NCBI GenBank assembly: GCA_016875405.1
Contig: VGRJ01000014.1
Location: 1-64,000 of the forward strand
Direction: 5' to 3'
From: Deltaproteobacteria bacterium
GTDB lineage: Bacteria; Myxococcota_A; Polyangia; Polyangiales; Polyangiaceae
Length of the DNA: 64,000 bases
Below the pieces are notes generated by a model. The model did not search any database. It saw only the letters and a list, made by a program, of their open reading frames with translations, and had not been told where the DNA came from. The position numbers were made by a program, and so were the translations under genes. Positions 37,651 through 51,111 of this stretch are shown here, piece after piece. Each line of letters begins with the position of its first letter. The first letter of the stretch is position 1.

Positions 37651-38834
37651 GCCCGCGGCGGGGTCAGCTCAAAGGCATGGATCCCCGGCGTGCGCGCGCG
37701 CGGCGTCGTGAGCGCATGGAATCGGTCGGTGTGACCGTCGCCCGCCCACTCGGCCGCGAAGGCGTCGCGCAGCACGAGCTCGGCCCGCTTGCCGCGCGGC
37801 GAGTACCCCCACTCGGCCTCCTGCGACACGTCACCAGGATCGGCGTAGGTACGCCACACGAAGAAGCCAGCGCACCACGGCTCATCCGCGAGCGGCGCGA
37901 GCAGCCCCTTGTAGGCGCTCGCCTGCGCGTCCTCGTCGATTCGGACGTTGACCATCGAGTCTGGCCACTCCCACGGGCGCAGCGCCGGATCGGCGCGGTT
38001 CGTGTAGCCCATCTCGGTGAGGAGCACGGGCTTGCGCCACTCTTCCGCGAGGGCACGCAGCTCGCGCGCGACGCGATGGCCGCCCTCAAGGAGCTCGGGC
38101 GTGGAGGCGCTCTCGCGGTCGGTGAGCGGATAGAACGCATTCACTCCGATGACGTCGAGGTCGCCCAAGATCACGGTATTGGCGATGTCGTCCCAGTTCC
38201 CCGAGTAGGTGAGCAGCCCCGAGTAGCGACGACGCACCTCGGCGACGAGCGGACGAAAGCTCTCGGCTCGACGCGTCGTCACCCAGCTGCGTAGCTCGAC
38301 GCCGACGCTGAACATCTCGGCGTGCCCCGCCTGGGCCACGTCCGCCCAGTGGAGCAAGAAGCGCTGATAGGAGGCGGCCCAGCGAGCCCAGCCCGCGTCG
38401 TCGCCCGGATCAATCTGCGCGCGCCAGCCGCCGGTCTCGACCCAGAGATGCGGCACCAGCATGACGCGCAATCCGAGGCGATGTGCATCCTCGATCGTCC
38501 GAAGGACCGCCTCGGTGTTCTCGACGTAGGGCGCCTCGAAGGTGCGATCAACGCCGCCCCCCGTGAGGTCCCAGACGCGTCCGAACGGCGTGAGCGCCAC
38601 CCACGTCGCGCCCATGCGCCGCGCCTCCTCAAGAGCTGCGCGGCCTGCATCGGTGCCGTAGCCCACCCCGGGATGCACCGTGCTCTCGATAGGCCCGACG
38701 GTGATGCCGCGCACGGCGCCGAGGGCCTCCTCGGACCAGCTCGAAGCACCTAGCGCGAGGGGCAGGTCTCGACCGCGCTCGAACGGCGGGGCGAGCGCAG
38801 AGAACAGCGTCAGCGCAGACCAGGCGAGAAACAC
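37644..38834 (-). CDS. GH113-like glycoside hydrolase (TIM-barrel)
   Basis: ITVGPIESTVHPGVGYGTDAGRAALEEARRMGATWVALTPFGRVWD...PVLLTEMGYTNRADPALRPWEWP. Confidence 0.75.
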   Translation of the reverse strand: MFLAWSALTLFSALAPPFERGRDLPLALGASSWSEEALGAVRGITVGPIESTVHPGVGYGTDAGRAALEEARRMGATWVALTPFGRVWDLTGGGVDRTFEAPYVENTEAVLRTIEDAHRLGLRVMLVPHLWVETGGWRAQIDPGDDAGWARWAASYQRFLLHWADVAQAGHAEMFSVGVELRSWVTTRRAESFRPLVAEVRRRYSGLLTYSGNWDDIANTVILGDLDVIGVNAFYPLTDRESASTPELLEGGHRVARELRALAEEWRKPVLLTEMGYTNRADPALRPWEWPDSMVNVRIDEDAQASAYKGLLAPLADEPWCAGFFVWRTYADPGDVSQEAEWGYSPRGKRAELVLRDAFAAEWAGDGHTDRFHALTTPRARTPGIHAFELTPPRAQ

Positions 38835-38843
38835 GGCGGCATC

Positions 38844-39242
38844 TCAATTCATCCGGCGACGAGCCGCAACCACGAGTTCGAAGAGGCCGAGCAGCACCGC
38901 CCCCGCGATGGCCGTCGCCCCGAAGACGGTCGCGACTTCAGCGGGCGACGCGACCGCACGTCCGAGCGCGAGGCCGAAGCCGACGTCGGCGAGCTCGACG
39001 AGCGACACGAGCCCAGCCGTCGACAGCGCGCCCACCCACACGCGTCGGTAGGGAGCTCGCGTCACCCAGCACCAGCCCAGCATCGAGAGCGGACCAAAGG
39101 CATAGAGCGCCGCGCCCCAGGTCGCCCCGTTCCAGCCGCGCGCGCGCGACGCGGGGTCCATGCGCGAGCGGTCGACATACTGCGCGACGAGCGGCAGCAC
39201 GATGCCGAGCACCATCGCGAGGACGAGCCGCGCCACCTCCAC
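38844..39242 (-). CDS. Hypothetical membrane protein
   Basis: Several hydrophobic helices; tight spacing with neighbours. Confidence 0.6.
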   Translation of the reverse strand: MEVARLVLAMVLGIVLPLVAQYVDRSRMDPASRARGWNGATWGAALYAFGPLSMLGWCWVTRAPYRRVWVGALSTAGLVSLVELADVGFGLALGRAVASPAEVATVFGATAIAGAVLLGLFELVVAARRRMN

Positions 39243-39262
39243 GGGCGCAGCCTACACCGACG

Positions 39263-40885
39263 TCACGGGTGGATGTGCACCGTGGTGCCCTCGCCCATCG
39301 ACTCGCCCGCGCTCGCGCCATGCCAGCCCGAGGGAACGGGCGGCTCGGTCCAGCCGAAGATGCGGTGAGCGTCGATCGGTGAGAGATTCACGCAGCCGTG
39401 GCTGCGCGGCCGACCGTACTCGGTGTGCCAGTACGCGGCGTGGAGCGCGTAGCCCGACTGGAAGTACTGGACCCAGGGCACGTCGTTCAGCTCGAACTCG
39501 CTCCCGAGGCTCTGCGAGTCCATCGTCGTCGTGACGTGCTTCTCGCGGATCTTGAAGGTGCCGACGGGAGTCGAGTGGGTGGTCTTCGGGTCACCGAGGC
39601 CGTCCTTTCCGGTCGACACCATCGTCACGAAGAGCGGCTTCTCACCCTCAAAGAGCGTGAGCGTCTGGCGCAGGATCGAGATGTCGACCCACTTGTGCTT
39701 GCCCTTGGCGAACGACGGCAACGAAGACGTCTTCGCGGCAATCGCGAGGTCCGAGCTCTTCAACCAGTCGCCGTCGTGGGTCTCGACATAGCGCTTCTCG
39801 CCCTCGCCCTTCGACTCGCCCGAGAGCTGCACCGAGCTGCCGTGCGCGAGGCGCGTCTTGATGCGCCGCCAGCGATTTCCCGAGAGCTTCTCGTAGCGGT
39901 AGACCTCATCCTTCTTCACGAAGCCGACCGGAAGGGACCACCCCTTCTCGAGCTCGACGCCGTGGAACGCCGAGCCGCGCCCGGGCTTCAGTTTACTTGT
40001 GGGGATGAGGCGTAAGTCGGTCGTGAGCGCGAAGTCGCGGCGGTCTCCGGCGAAGGCACCGATGAGCGCGACCCCCGCGTGCCGCTTGATGCGGTTCGTG
40101 ATGACGGCGTATTCGGGTACCGCGAAGTTCGAGATGTTCGGGATCTTTCGCCCGCCATCGAAGAACCACGGGATCTTCCCGCCAGCGACCCCGCCAAAAC
40201 GTTGATATTCATCAAGCTGTGGAGGGTCGGCGGGCGCCTCGCCGATGACCCTGCCCGACTCGTCGAGGGGCACGTCGTTTGCGCCGACCTCGTAGCTCGT
40301 CCACTTGTCCTTCAGGCGCTCGAACGAGCGCAGGTTTCGATCGAGCGCCATCTCGTACTGCTGCTGCTCCTTGAAGTTCGGCAGCCGGTAGTAGCGCGGC
40401 GCGATCGCGCGCACGAAGGCGTAGGCATACGGTAGCGGCTTCGAGCGATCCGGCGCCGTGAGCTTCGCCTTCACGAGCGGCTGCGAGGCATCGAGGCTCG
40501 CGCCCTCATCGACGCAAACGTAGCCCCGCGGGAGCACGGCGTAGTAGCCACCTTGGCACGCGTCGAAGGCCGTCGGCTTCTCGGCGCGGGTGAGCGTCTG
40601 CCCGACGCGCAGGTAACCTAACTGTTGGCTGCGCGGGTCGGGACGCTCGCGGATCACGATCGCCATCTTCACCGCGCCGAGGAGCGGGCCGCCCTCCTTC
40701 GGGATCATGGCGGGTTCGCGGACGACCTCGGCGGAAACCGCAGTCCCCACGGGGGCCGTCTTCAGGTTCGCGACGTCGGGCGGCGCCACCTTTTCGGTAG
40801 GCTTGCCGTCCTCGCCACGGCAACCGCCGATCACGGCGACGGCGACTGCCGCCCACAAGACTTTCGAGCATGCTCCCGAACGCAT
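39263..40885 (-). CDS. L,D-transpeptidase (YkuD) lipoprotein
   Basis: Lipobox VIGGCRG; YALHAAYWHTEYGRPRSHGCVNLSPIDAHRIFGWTEPPVPSGWHG, canonical SHGC motif. Confidence 0.92.
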   Translation of the reverse strand: MRSGACSKVLWAAVAVAVIGGCRGEDGKPTEKVAPPDVANLKTAPVGTAVSAEVVREPAMIPKEGGPLLGAVKMAIVIRERPDPRSQQLGYLRVGQTLTRAEKPTAFDACQGGYYAVLPRGYVCVDEGASLDASQPLVKAKLTAPDRSKPLPYAYAFVRAIAPRYYRLPNFKEQQQYEMALDRNLRSFERLKDKWTSYEVGANDVPLDESGRVIGEAPADPPQLDEYQRFGGVAGGKIPWFFDGGRKIPNISNFAVPEYAVITNRIKRHAGVALIGAFAGDRRDFALTTDLRLIPTSKLKPGRGSAFHGVELEKGWSLPVGFVKKDEVYRYEKLSGNRWRRIKTRLAHGSSVQLSGESKGEGEKRYVETHDGDWLKSSDLAIAAKTSSLPSFAKGKHKWVDISILRQTLTLFEGEKPLFVTMVSTGKDGLGDPKTTHSTPVGTFKIREKHVTTTMDSQSLGSEFELNDVPWVQYFQSGYALHAAYWHTEYGRPRSHGCVNLSPIDAHRIFGWTEPPVPSGWHGASAGESMGEGTTVHIHP

Positions 40886-40983
40886 CGACTCGCGGATCGC
40901 AGATCCGACTGCGCGGGGCCAAGTTCACCGAGGCACGGGTCGCTTGCGTCGCTCGGGGGTCGAGACTAGGGTCCGACGCGAGT

Positions 40984-41060
40984 GCGCTGGTAGCTCAGTT
41001 GGATAGAGCGTTGGCCTCCGAAGCCAAAGGTCGTGGGTTCGAGTCCCGCCCAGCGCGCCA
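40984..41060 (+). tRNA. tRNA-Arg (anticodon CCG)
   Basis: GCGCTGGTAGCTCAGTTGGATAGAGCGTTGGCCTCCGAAGCCAAAGGTCGTGGGTTCGAGTCCCGCCCAGCGCGCCA; full cloverleaf and CCA. Confidence 0.95.
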
Positions 41061-41182
41061 AGCGATGACTCGCCCTCGCGTGCCCTCGAGCGCGAACGCC
41101 TAACGTCGGAAGTTCCCGGAGCCCGCCTTGGGAATTCGTTGGGCGCTGCGACGCGAGCGGCTATCCTCCTCGCCGTCGCGTC

Positions 41183-43339
41183 ATGGCTACCTCGTCCACC
41201 GGCAAGTTCAGCGATCCGTTGGGGATCGTGGGCACGGTCGTCGCCGAGAAGTACCTGATCCTCGGCCTCGCCGGTCAGGGCGGCTTCAGCCAAGTCTATC
41301 AGGCGCGCCACCTCATCTGGCAGCAGCTGGTCGCCATCAAGTTCTTCGTCATCCTCGAGGAGGCAGACCCTAACGTGCGCGAGCGCTTGCTCGACGACTT
41401 CATCCGCGAAGGCAAGCTGATGAGCGAGCTGTCGAGCCGCTCGGCGGCGATCGTGCAAGCGCGCGACATCGGAAAGCTCCAGCGCGACAGCGGCTGGATC
41501 CCGTACATGGTGCTCGAGTGGCTCGAAGGTGACGCGCTCGAAAGGATCCTCTCGGCCGAGCGGCGCCAGGACAAGCCCCCGAGGAGCCTCGCCGACGCGC
41601 TGCTGATGCTCGAGCCGGTGGCCGCGGCATTGGATCTTGCGCACCGACGTAACGTCGCCCACCGCGATCTCAAGCCGGCGAACATCATGCTGATGACGAG
41701 CGAAGGCGACGGAGCGGTGGGCTGCAAGCTGCTCGACTTCGGGATCGCGAAGGTGATGGGCGAGCAGGTCGAGCATCAACAACAGCTGCAGCTCACCGGT
41801 CAGCAGATCACGGCGTTCACTCCGAACTACGGCGCGCCCGAGCAGTTCAGTCGCCAATACGGCGCGACCGGCCCCTGGACCGACGTGTTCGCGATGGCGC
41901 TGATCCTGATCGAGGTCTTGAGGGGCGGCCTGCGCGCGCTCGACGGGGCGTCGTTCTTCGAGCTCGGCGTCGCGTCGAGCCACCCGGTGCGGCCGACCCC
42001 TGGCTACTTCGGCCTCGACGTGGGAGGTGACCTCGAAGCCGTGTTCACGAAGGCGCTCGCAATCGCGCCATCCGAGCGCTACGCGACGATGGGCGAGTTC
42101 TGGCTCGAGCTTCATCGGCTCGTCTTCCCCGGCACGGGAGCCTGGCAGACCCGCGGTACGACGGTCGATCCGCCGATGATCCAGGGTTCGATGCCCGCGC
42201 CGCTGCCGGCCGTCACCGCGCGCTCGATCCCCGCGCACCTGCACCCGCAGAGCCTCGCGCCCGAAGGGCCACCGGCCGCGACGAGCGCCCCGCTGACCTC
42301 CACCGGGAGCGCCGCGGGCCGCACCACGAGCGCGCTGCGGATCGCCCTCGGCGGGGTGCTGCTCGGCGGCCTTGGCGTGTACCTCGCGCTGCGCCCGACG
42401 GTCCACCGGGAGCCCCCCGCCGCCGTCTCATCCGCATCCGCGACGCACGAGACAAGCGCACGAGCACCGCTCGCGAGCGCGGCCGCTGGGGGCGCGCAGG
42501 AGGGACCGTGTCCTCGAGGCATGAAGGTCGTCAACGGCGGGAGCTTCACGATGGGCTCGAACGACCCGGCGCTGGCGCTCTCGCGGCCGGCCCACCAAGT
42601 CACGCTCGATACGTTCTGCCTCGACGTCCACGAGGTCACCGCGCGTGAGTACCGCGCGTGCGTCGACAAGGGCGCGTGCAAGCCTGCCGACGCAACCCCG
42701 TCGTACGGGAAGGCAGACGGTCAGCGCGACGACGAGCACGCGAAGGTCCTCCAAGCGATGGCCGAGCACTGCAACCAAGGAAACGCGGCGCGCGAGGAGC
42801 ACCCGATCAACTGCGTCGACTGGGCACGCGCGAACGCCTACTGCGCGAGCCAGGGGCACCGCCTCCCGACCGAAGCCGAGTGGGAGCTCGCCGCTCGCGG
42901 CGCGGATGGCCGGAAGTTTCCGTGGGGAGATGATCCCGGCAACCACACGTACATGAACGCGGCGGGGCTCGAGTGGCGCGCGTGGCTCACCGAAAGGTCT
43001 TTGCCTCGCCCCGCGACGCTGATGTTCGCGGCCGACGATGGTTACGTGGGAACCGCGCCGGTCGGGAGCTTCCCTCGCGCACAAACCCGAAGCGGCCACC
43101 TCGATTTGATCGGCAACGTCTGGGAGTGGACGCAGGACTGGTACGCGCTCTACGGAGTCGACGAGCAGGTGAACCCGAAGGGCCCCGGCGCCGGCGATCG
43201 TAAGGCGCTCCGGGGCGGCGGCTTCGACGGCGCGACTCCCACGCTCGTCAACGCGGCGGCGCGGCAGCACCAGCTCGCCACGACCAGCGCCCCAACGATC
43301 GGGTTCCGCTGCGCGGCCCCGGTTCGGCCGGCTCGCTGA
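41183..43339 (+). CDS. Ser/Thr protein kinase fused to formylglycine-generating-enzyme/SUMF1-type domain
   Basis: VAHRDLKPANIML, KLLDFGIAKVMG, YGAPEQF; then MKVVNGGSFTMGS...EVTAREYRACV...RLPTEAEWELAARG...GNVWEWTQDW...ALRGGGF. Confidence 0.92.
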   Translation: MATSSTGKFSDPLGIVGTVVAEKYLILGLAGQGGFSQVYQARHLIWQQLVAIKFFVILEEADPNVRERLLDDFIREGKLMSELSSRSAAIVQARDIGKLQRDSGWIPYMVLEWLEGDALERILSAERRQDKPPRSLADALLMLEPVAAALDLAHRRNVAHRDLKPANIMLMTSEGDGAVGCKLLDFGIAKVMGEQVEHQQQLQLTGQQITAFTPNYGAPEQFSRQYGATGPWTDVFAMALILIEVLRGGLRALDGASFFELGVASSHPVRPTPGYFGLDVGGDLEAVFTKALAIAPSERYATMGEFWLELHRLVFPGTGAWQTRGTTVDPPMIQGSMPAPLPAVTARSIPAHLHPQSLAPEGPPAATSAPLTSTGSAAGRTTSALRIALGGVLLGGLGVYLALRPTVHREPPAAVSSASATHETSARAPLASAAAGGAQEGPCPRGMKVVNGGSFTMGSNDPALALSRPAHQVTLDTFCLDVHEVTAREYRACVDKGACKPADATPSYGKADGQRDDEHAKVLQAMAEHCNQGNAAREEHPINCVDWARANAYCASQGHRLPTEAEWELAARGADGRKFPWGDDPGNHTYMNAAGLEWRAWLTERSLPRPATLMFAADDGYVGTAPVGSFPRAQTRSGHLDLIGNVWEWTQDWYALYGVDEQVNPKGPGAGDRKALRGGGFDGATPTLVNAAARQHQLATTSAPTIGFRCAAPVRPAR

Positions 43340-43396
43340 GCCAGACGCGGGCCGATGAACCGCAACGACTCGCGCGTTGCGCGCTCTCCCGCGACC

Positions 43397-44332
43397 TCAC
43401 TCGTCGGCGACGAGCGCCCGCTCGAGGGCGGGCACGAGCTTCGCGTAGTGGAACTCGTAGCCAAGCTCGACCGCGCGCTTCGGGAAGACCTTCTGACTTC
43501 CGACGACGAGCTCGATCATGTCGCCGAGCACCGGACGAACGAACGCCTCCGGGGCCGCGAACGCAGGCTTGCCGAGCACGCTCGCCATCGTCTTCGCGAG
43601 GCCCTTGCCGGTGGTCGCGTAAGGTGACGTGCAGTTGATGGCGCCGCTCACCGCCTCGTTGTCGAGCGACCAGAGGATCATGCCGACGACGTCGTCGACG
43701 TGAACCCACGACACCGCGTTGTCGCCCTTACCGATCGGCCCCGCGACGAACGCGCCCATCGGCCCGACCATTCGCGAGAGCGCGCCGCCGCCGCGACCGA
43801 GCACGACGCCGATGCGCAGGGCCACGACGCGAACACCGAGGCTCGAGGCGCCCTCGGCCGCGGCCTCCCAGTCCTTGCAGACGCCGGCGAGGAAGTCCCC
43901 GCCCGCCCCGCCAGACTCGTCGACTTCACCCGAGGTGGGCGTGCCGTAGTAGCCGATCGCCGATGCGTTCACGAGCACGGCAGGGCGCCGCGCGTTGCGA
44001 GCCCGAGAGGAGCCGGCCGCGTCGAGCGCCTCGACGAGCGATGCGGTCGCGCGCACGCGGCTCTCTTTGATGTTGCGCTTCGAGGCGTCGGTCCAACGCT
44101 GCGCGACAGGCGCGCCCGCGAGGTTCACGACGGCGTCGACGAACGACAGCTCGTCGAACCACGGGCCCTTCTTGCCCGGCTCCCACTGCGCGACGCGACA
44201 CTCGCGCGGCAGCTCCTTGCGCGCCGCGACGACGTCGCGCGTGAGGACGGTGACCATATCTCCGCGCGCGACGAGCGCACGAACGAGATGAGCGCCGACG
44301 AAACCCGTTCCACCTGCCACCAGGACTCGCAT
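43397..44332 (-). CDS. TIGR01777-type NAD-dependent epimerase (YfcH/SDR39U1-like)
   Basis: MRVLVAGGTGFVGAHLVRAL...VDAVVNLAGAPVAQRWTDASKRNIKESRV...SAIGYYG. Confidence 0.9.
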   Translation of the reverse strand: MRVLVAGGTGFVGAHLVRALVARGDMVTVLTRDVVAARKELPRECRVAQWEPGKKGPWFDELSFVDAVVNLAGAPVAQRWTDASKRNIKESRVRATASLVEALDAAGSSRARNARRPAVLVNASAIGYYGTPTSGEVDESGGAGGDFLAGVCKDWEAAAEGASSLGVRVVALRIGVVLGRGGGALSRMVGPMGAFVAGPIGKGDNAVSWVHVDDVVGMILWSLDNEAVSGAINCTSPYATTGKGLAKTMASVLGKPAFAAPEAFVRPVLGDMIELVVGSQKVFPKRAVELGYEFHYAKLVPALERALVADE

Positions 44333-44454
44333 ACGACTCGACGCTTTTACCCCACTTCGCGGCCCGGCGCGAGCGCCCTCGCGTCATCCATCCGCCGCTC
44401 GACCTGGCGCTCGACCCCGCCACGACACCGCGCGCGTGAGGCGTGAGCGGCGTG

Positions 44455-47310
<2,856 letters not shown>

Positions 47311-47425
47311 GGTCGGCGCGAGTCCTAGCACGGAAAGCTGACGTTGCGTCACAAGCGGGGAGAAACCCTGTGCACGGCGAGACGGCTCGCGCGGTTCGCG
47401 CGTTTGCTATGGTGACGGGTCGTCC

Positions 47426-49537
47426 ATGCCCTCCCCCTTCAAGATGGTGACCGAGTTCGAGCCGCGCGGCGATCAGCCGCGGGCGATCGCGGAGCTCTCG
47501 AAGGGGCTCGACGAGGGCGAGCGGTTCCAGGTGCTCCTGGGCGTCACGGGCAGCGGCAAGACGTTCACCGCGGCGAAGCTCATCGAGCGCAGCGGGAGGC
47601 CGGCGCTCGTCCTCGCCCCGAACAAGACGCTCGCGGCCCAGCTCTACGGGGAGCTCCGCGAGCTCTTCCCCGAGAACGCAGTCCACTACTTCGTCAGCTA
47701 CTACGACTACTACCAGCCCGAAGCCTACATCCCGACGACCGACACCTTCATCGAGAAGGACGCGATCATCAACGACGAGATCGATCGCATGCGGCACGCC
47801 GCGACGCACGCCCTCCTGTCGCGCGAGGACGTCATCATCGTCGCCTCGGTGAGCTGCATCTACGGCATTGGCTCGCAGGAGAGCTACCAGGGCATGTTGA
47901 TTGCGCTCGAGGTCGGCGACGAGCTGCCTCGAGACGTGCTCTTGCGTCGCCTGGTCGACATCCAGTACGAGCGGAACGACGTCGACTTCCACCGCGGGAC
48001 GTTCCGAGTGCGGGGCGACGTGGTGGAGATCTTCCCCGCGTACGAGGAAGACAAGGCGATCCGGATCGAGCTCTTCGGTGACGAGATCGACTCGGTGAAG
48101 GAGATCGATCCGCTGCGCGGCAAGGTGCTCCGCGATCTGCGTCGGACACAGATCTTCCCGGGCTCGCACTACGTCACCGAGAAGGAGCAGCTGCGCCGCG
48201 CGATGGACTCGATCCGCGCCGAGCTAAGGGCGCGCCTGCACGAGCTGGACGAGAACGCACGCCTCGTCGAGAAGCAGCGCCTCGAGCAGCGCACAATGTA
48301 CGACCTCGAGATGCTCGAGCAGATGGGCTTCTGCCAGGGCATCGAGAACTACTCGCGCCACCTGTCAGGGCGTAAGCCCGGGGACCCGCCGCCCACGCTC
48401 ATCGACTACTTTCCCAAAGATTTTTTGCTGATCATCGATGAGTCGCACCAGACCGTCCCGCAGCTCGGCGCGATGTACCGCGGCGATCGCGCGCGCAAGG
48501 AGACGCTCGTCCTGCACGGCTTCCGGCTCCCGAGCGCGCTCGACAACCGGCCGCTCCGCTTCGAGGAGCTCGACACGCACTTCCGCCGCGTCGTGTTCGT
48601 CAGCGCGACGCCAGGGGAATACGAGCTCGAGCAGACGAAGGGCGTGGTGGTCGAGCAGATCATCCGCCCGACAGGCCTCGTCGATCCGATCATCGTTCAG
48701 CGCCCGGTCTCGGGCCAGGTGGATGACCTCCTCGGGCTCATCCGCGAGCGCGTCACCAAGGGCGAGCGTGTACTCGTCACGACGCTGACGAAGCGCATGG
48801 CGGAGGATCTGACCGAGTATTACACCGAGCTCGGGATCCGCGTTCGGTACCTGCACAGCGACATCGATACGCTCGAGCGAGTCGCCATCCTGCGGGACCT
48901 GCGGCGCGGCGAGTTCGACGTGCTCGTCGGGATCAACCTCTTGAGGGAGGGGCTCGACCTCCCCGAGGTCTCGCTCGTGGCGATCCTCGACGCGGACAAA
49001 GAAGGCTTCCTCCGCAGCGCGCGCTCGCTCATTCAGACGATCGGCCGCGCCGCACGAAACGTGAACGGCACGGTGGTGATGTTCGCCGACCGCGTCACCG
49101 CCGCTATGGCGCAAGCGCTCGGCGAGACCGAGCGCCGACGTGAAGCGCAGCTTCGCTACAACCAAGAGCACGGCATCACCCCGAAGACCGTGATGAAGGC
49201 CATCCTCGATCTGTCGCCGACCTCGGGCCAGCGCGACTACTACGCGGTGTCACGCGGCGGAGGCGAAGCCGCGGACGTCAGCGCGGACGAGGTCGACGTC
49301 GGCGAGCTCGCCGAGCGGCTCCGTCAGGAGATGTTCACCGCCGCCGAGAACCTCGAGTTCGAGCGAGCCGCCCGGCTCCGCGATCGGCTCCGAAAGCTCC
49401 GCGAGGAGCACGGCGACGCGCTCGACTCGGTCGGCCCCGCGCCCGCGACGTCGAAGCGCCCTGCGAAGAAGCCGACTTCCAAAGGCGCCGCTTCCCGCGG
49501 AAAGCGCCCTCCCTCGGGCAGCGCTCGCCGCCGCTGA
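47426..49537 (+). CDS. uvrB: Excinuclease ABC subunit B
   Basis: [73 protein letters not shown]-terminal UVR motif. Confidence 0.98.
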   Translation: MPSPFKMVTEFEPRGDQPRAIAELSKGLDEGERFQVLLGVTGSGKTFTAAKLIERSGRPALVLAPNKTLAAQLYGELRELFPENAVHYFVSYYDYYQPEAYIPTTDTFIEKDAIINDEIDRMRHAATHALLSREDVIIVASVSCIYGIGSQESYQGMLIALEVGDELPRDVLLRRLVDIQYERNDVDFHRGTFRVRGDVVEIFPAYEEDKAIRIELFGDEIDSVKEIDPLRGKVLRDLRRTQIFPGSHYVTEKEQLRRAMDSIRAELRARLHELDENARLVEKQRLEQRTMYDLEMLEQMGFCQGIENYSRHLSGRKPGDPPPTLIDYFPKDFLLIIDESHQTVPQLGAMYRGDRARKETLVLHGFRLPSALDNRPLRFEELDTHFRRVVFVSATPGEYELEQTKGVVVEQIIRPTGLVDPIIVQRPVSGQVDDLLGLIRERVTKGERVLVTTLTKRMAEDLTEYYTELGIRVRYLHSDIDTLERVAILRDLRRGEFDVLVGINLLREGLDLPEVSLVAILDADKEGFLRSARSLIQTIGRAARNVNGTVVMFADRVTAAMAQALGETERRREAQLRYNQEHGITPKTVMKAILDLSPTSGQRDYYAVSRGGGEAADVSADEVDVGELAERLRQEMFTAAENLEFERAARLRDRLRKLREEHGDALDSVGPAPATSKRPAKKPTSKGAASRGKRPPSGSARRR

Positions 49538-49640
49538 GCGACGCTGCAGGGCGGCGCCGGGCCGCCACAAGCGACAGCCTCGCGAGGGGCGCCACCTCCG
49601 ACACGGGCCTCCGCGCAACGGCGCGCATCCCCGCGACCGA

Positions 49641-51065
49641 TCACGGCATCAGCTTGAAAATCTCGGCCGAGTGGGGCTCGACCTTGAAGAAATCGACGAC
49701 GACCTCGGTGAGCTCCCCAGGCTCGACGCCCTTCGCGAACACGGTGCCCCCACCGGTCGCCACGACGCGGTTGACGACGCTTTCGAAAGTGGCCGGGACC
49801 GCGTTGTCGGTCGGGTTGACGTAGACCCAACCCTTCTCGAAGCGCCGCACGAACAAGCCCCCCGCGTCGACCAGCTCGTCGATGGACTTCCCCGTCTCGA
49901 GCGGCGCCCCGAGATCGATCGACCACTCCGGGTACCACTCGAGTGCGTTCGCGGCGTGGTAGTCGAGGAAGGTGCGAGGACCGCGCACGAGCAGATAAAC
50001 CCCGTGGAAATAGCGCCTCAGCTCACGGTTCGTCGGCTTGTCGAGGCGTCCCTTCACGATCACGGTTCGATCGCCCGTCAGCGCGAGGAGGCGGTTCGCC
50101 CACGGGATCCACTGTCCGACGGAGAACCCCGCCGAGCGCGTCACATCGACCATCACGCCGCCGACGCTGCCGTACTTCGTGGTGTCCCACGGCTCCGCGA
50201 GATCGCCCACGTCGACGAGCAGCGGGTAGCCCTTCGCGGCGAGCTCCTTCTCGACCCCAACCGCGAAGCCCTCCCACTCCTCCGAGAAGGTGAAGCCGCC
50301 GAGCTCGGGGAGCTTCGCGGTCACGAGCCCCGTGCCCTCGAGCCTTGGCTCACGCGGCTTCAGGCCCTCCTCGAGGATTGCGGTCGGCGAGCCCACGGTC
50401 GCGAGGACCCCATCGAAGTCACCGGCGGCGATTTGCTTGGCGACGCTGTCGGACCAGTAGCCGCGAAAATCGGTATTCGCGACGTTCATCAGCCACTTCC
50501 CGTCGTATCCGCTCGCGACGCGCTTGCCTTTGGCGTCGTGCCAGAACCAGGGCTCGTACACGTCCACGACGTCGAAGTCGCTGCCCCAGGTCTTGCCGTC
50601 GAGGATGAACTCGAGATCGGCGGTCGGCTGCCAAATCGCGAGCCGCTCGTGCAACACGAGGAAGTCAGACCGGTGCGCGCGGATCGCCTGGGCGACCGGA
50701 GCGGTGATGCGGCGCGCCCCGTCGAAATGGCTCGCGACGAAGGAGAGCTGCGCCGGCGACATCGCCGCGGGGAGTCGATCGACGAGCAAGCCGGTCCGCT
50801 TGGTCGTGTCGGGAAAGGGCCGCGGACCGACGACGCCCCCTCCGCTGCCCGTCATCGCGCTCGAGGACGCGCCGTCGCTCGACGACGCACCGCCCGCCCC
50901 CGCCTCGCCTCCCGCGCCGCCGGAGCCCGCAGAGGCCGAAGCGCTCATCGCGCTCGACGTCGACTCGCCCTCGAGGCCACCGATGAAGCGCAGCGAGCAC
51001 GCTGAGGTGAGGCCCGCGACGGCGCACGCGACGAGGACAGGACGACCGAGGGATGACGCTTGCAT
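49641..51065 (-). CDS. GHL15-like putative glycoside hydrolase lipoprotein
   Basis: Lipobox GLTSACSL; FVASHFDGARRI...DFDVVDVYEPWFWHDAKG...WLMNVANTDFRGYWSDSVAKQIAAGDFDGVLATV...GWVYVNPTD. Confidence 0.7.
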   Translation of the reverse strand: MQASSLGRPVLVACAVAGLTSACSLRFIGGLEGESTSSAMSASASAGSGGAGGEAGAGGASSSDGASSSAMTGSGGGVVGPRPFPDTTKRTGLLVDRLPAAMSPAQLSFVASHFDGARRITAPVAQAIRAHRSDFLVLHERLAIWQPTADLEFILDGKTWGSDFDVVDVYEPWFWHDAKGKRVASGYDGKWLMNVANTDFRGYWSDSVAKQIAAGDFDGVLATVGSPTAILEEGLKPREPRLEGTGLVTAKLPELGGFTFSEEWEGFAVGVEKELAAKGYPLLVDVGDLAEPWDTTKYGSVGGVMVDVTRSAGFSVGQWIPWANRLLALTGDRTVIVKGRLDKPTNRELRRYFHGVYLLVRGPRTFLDYHAANALEWYPEWSIDLGAPLETGKSIDELVDAGGLFVRRFEKGWVYVNPTDNAVPATFESVVNRVVATGGGTVFAKGVEPGELTEVVVDFFKVEPHSAEIFKLMP

Positions 51066-51111
51066 CACGTGCCTCACAAGATACCACCGACGACGCTGGA
51101 GGCGCGCGCCT

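Noticed and set aside
47341-47425. SOS/LexA box upstream of uvrB
   Set aside because: No match to myxobacterial or E. coli LexA consensus seen; only CGCGC-GGTTC-GCGCG inverted repeat, weak on its own.
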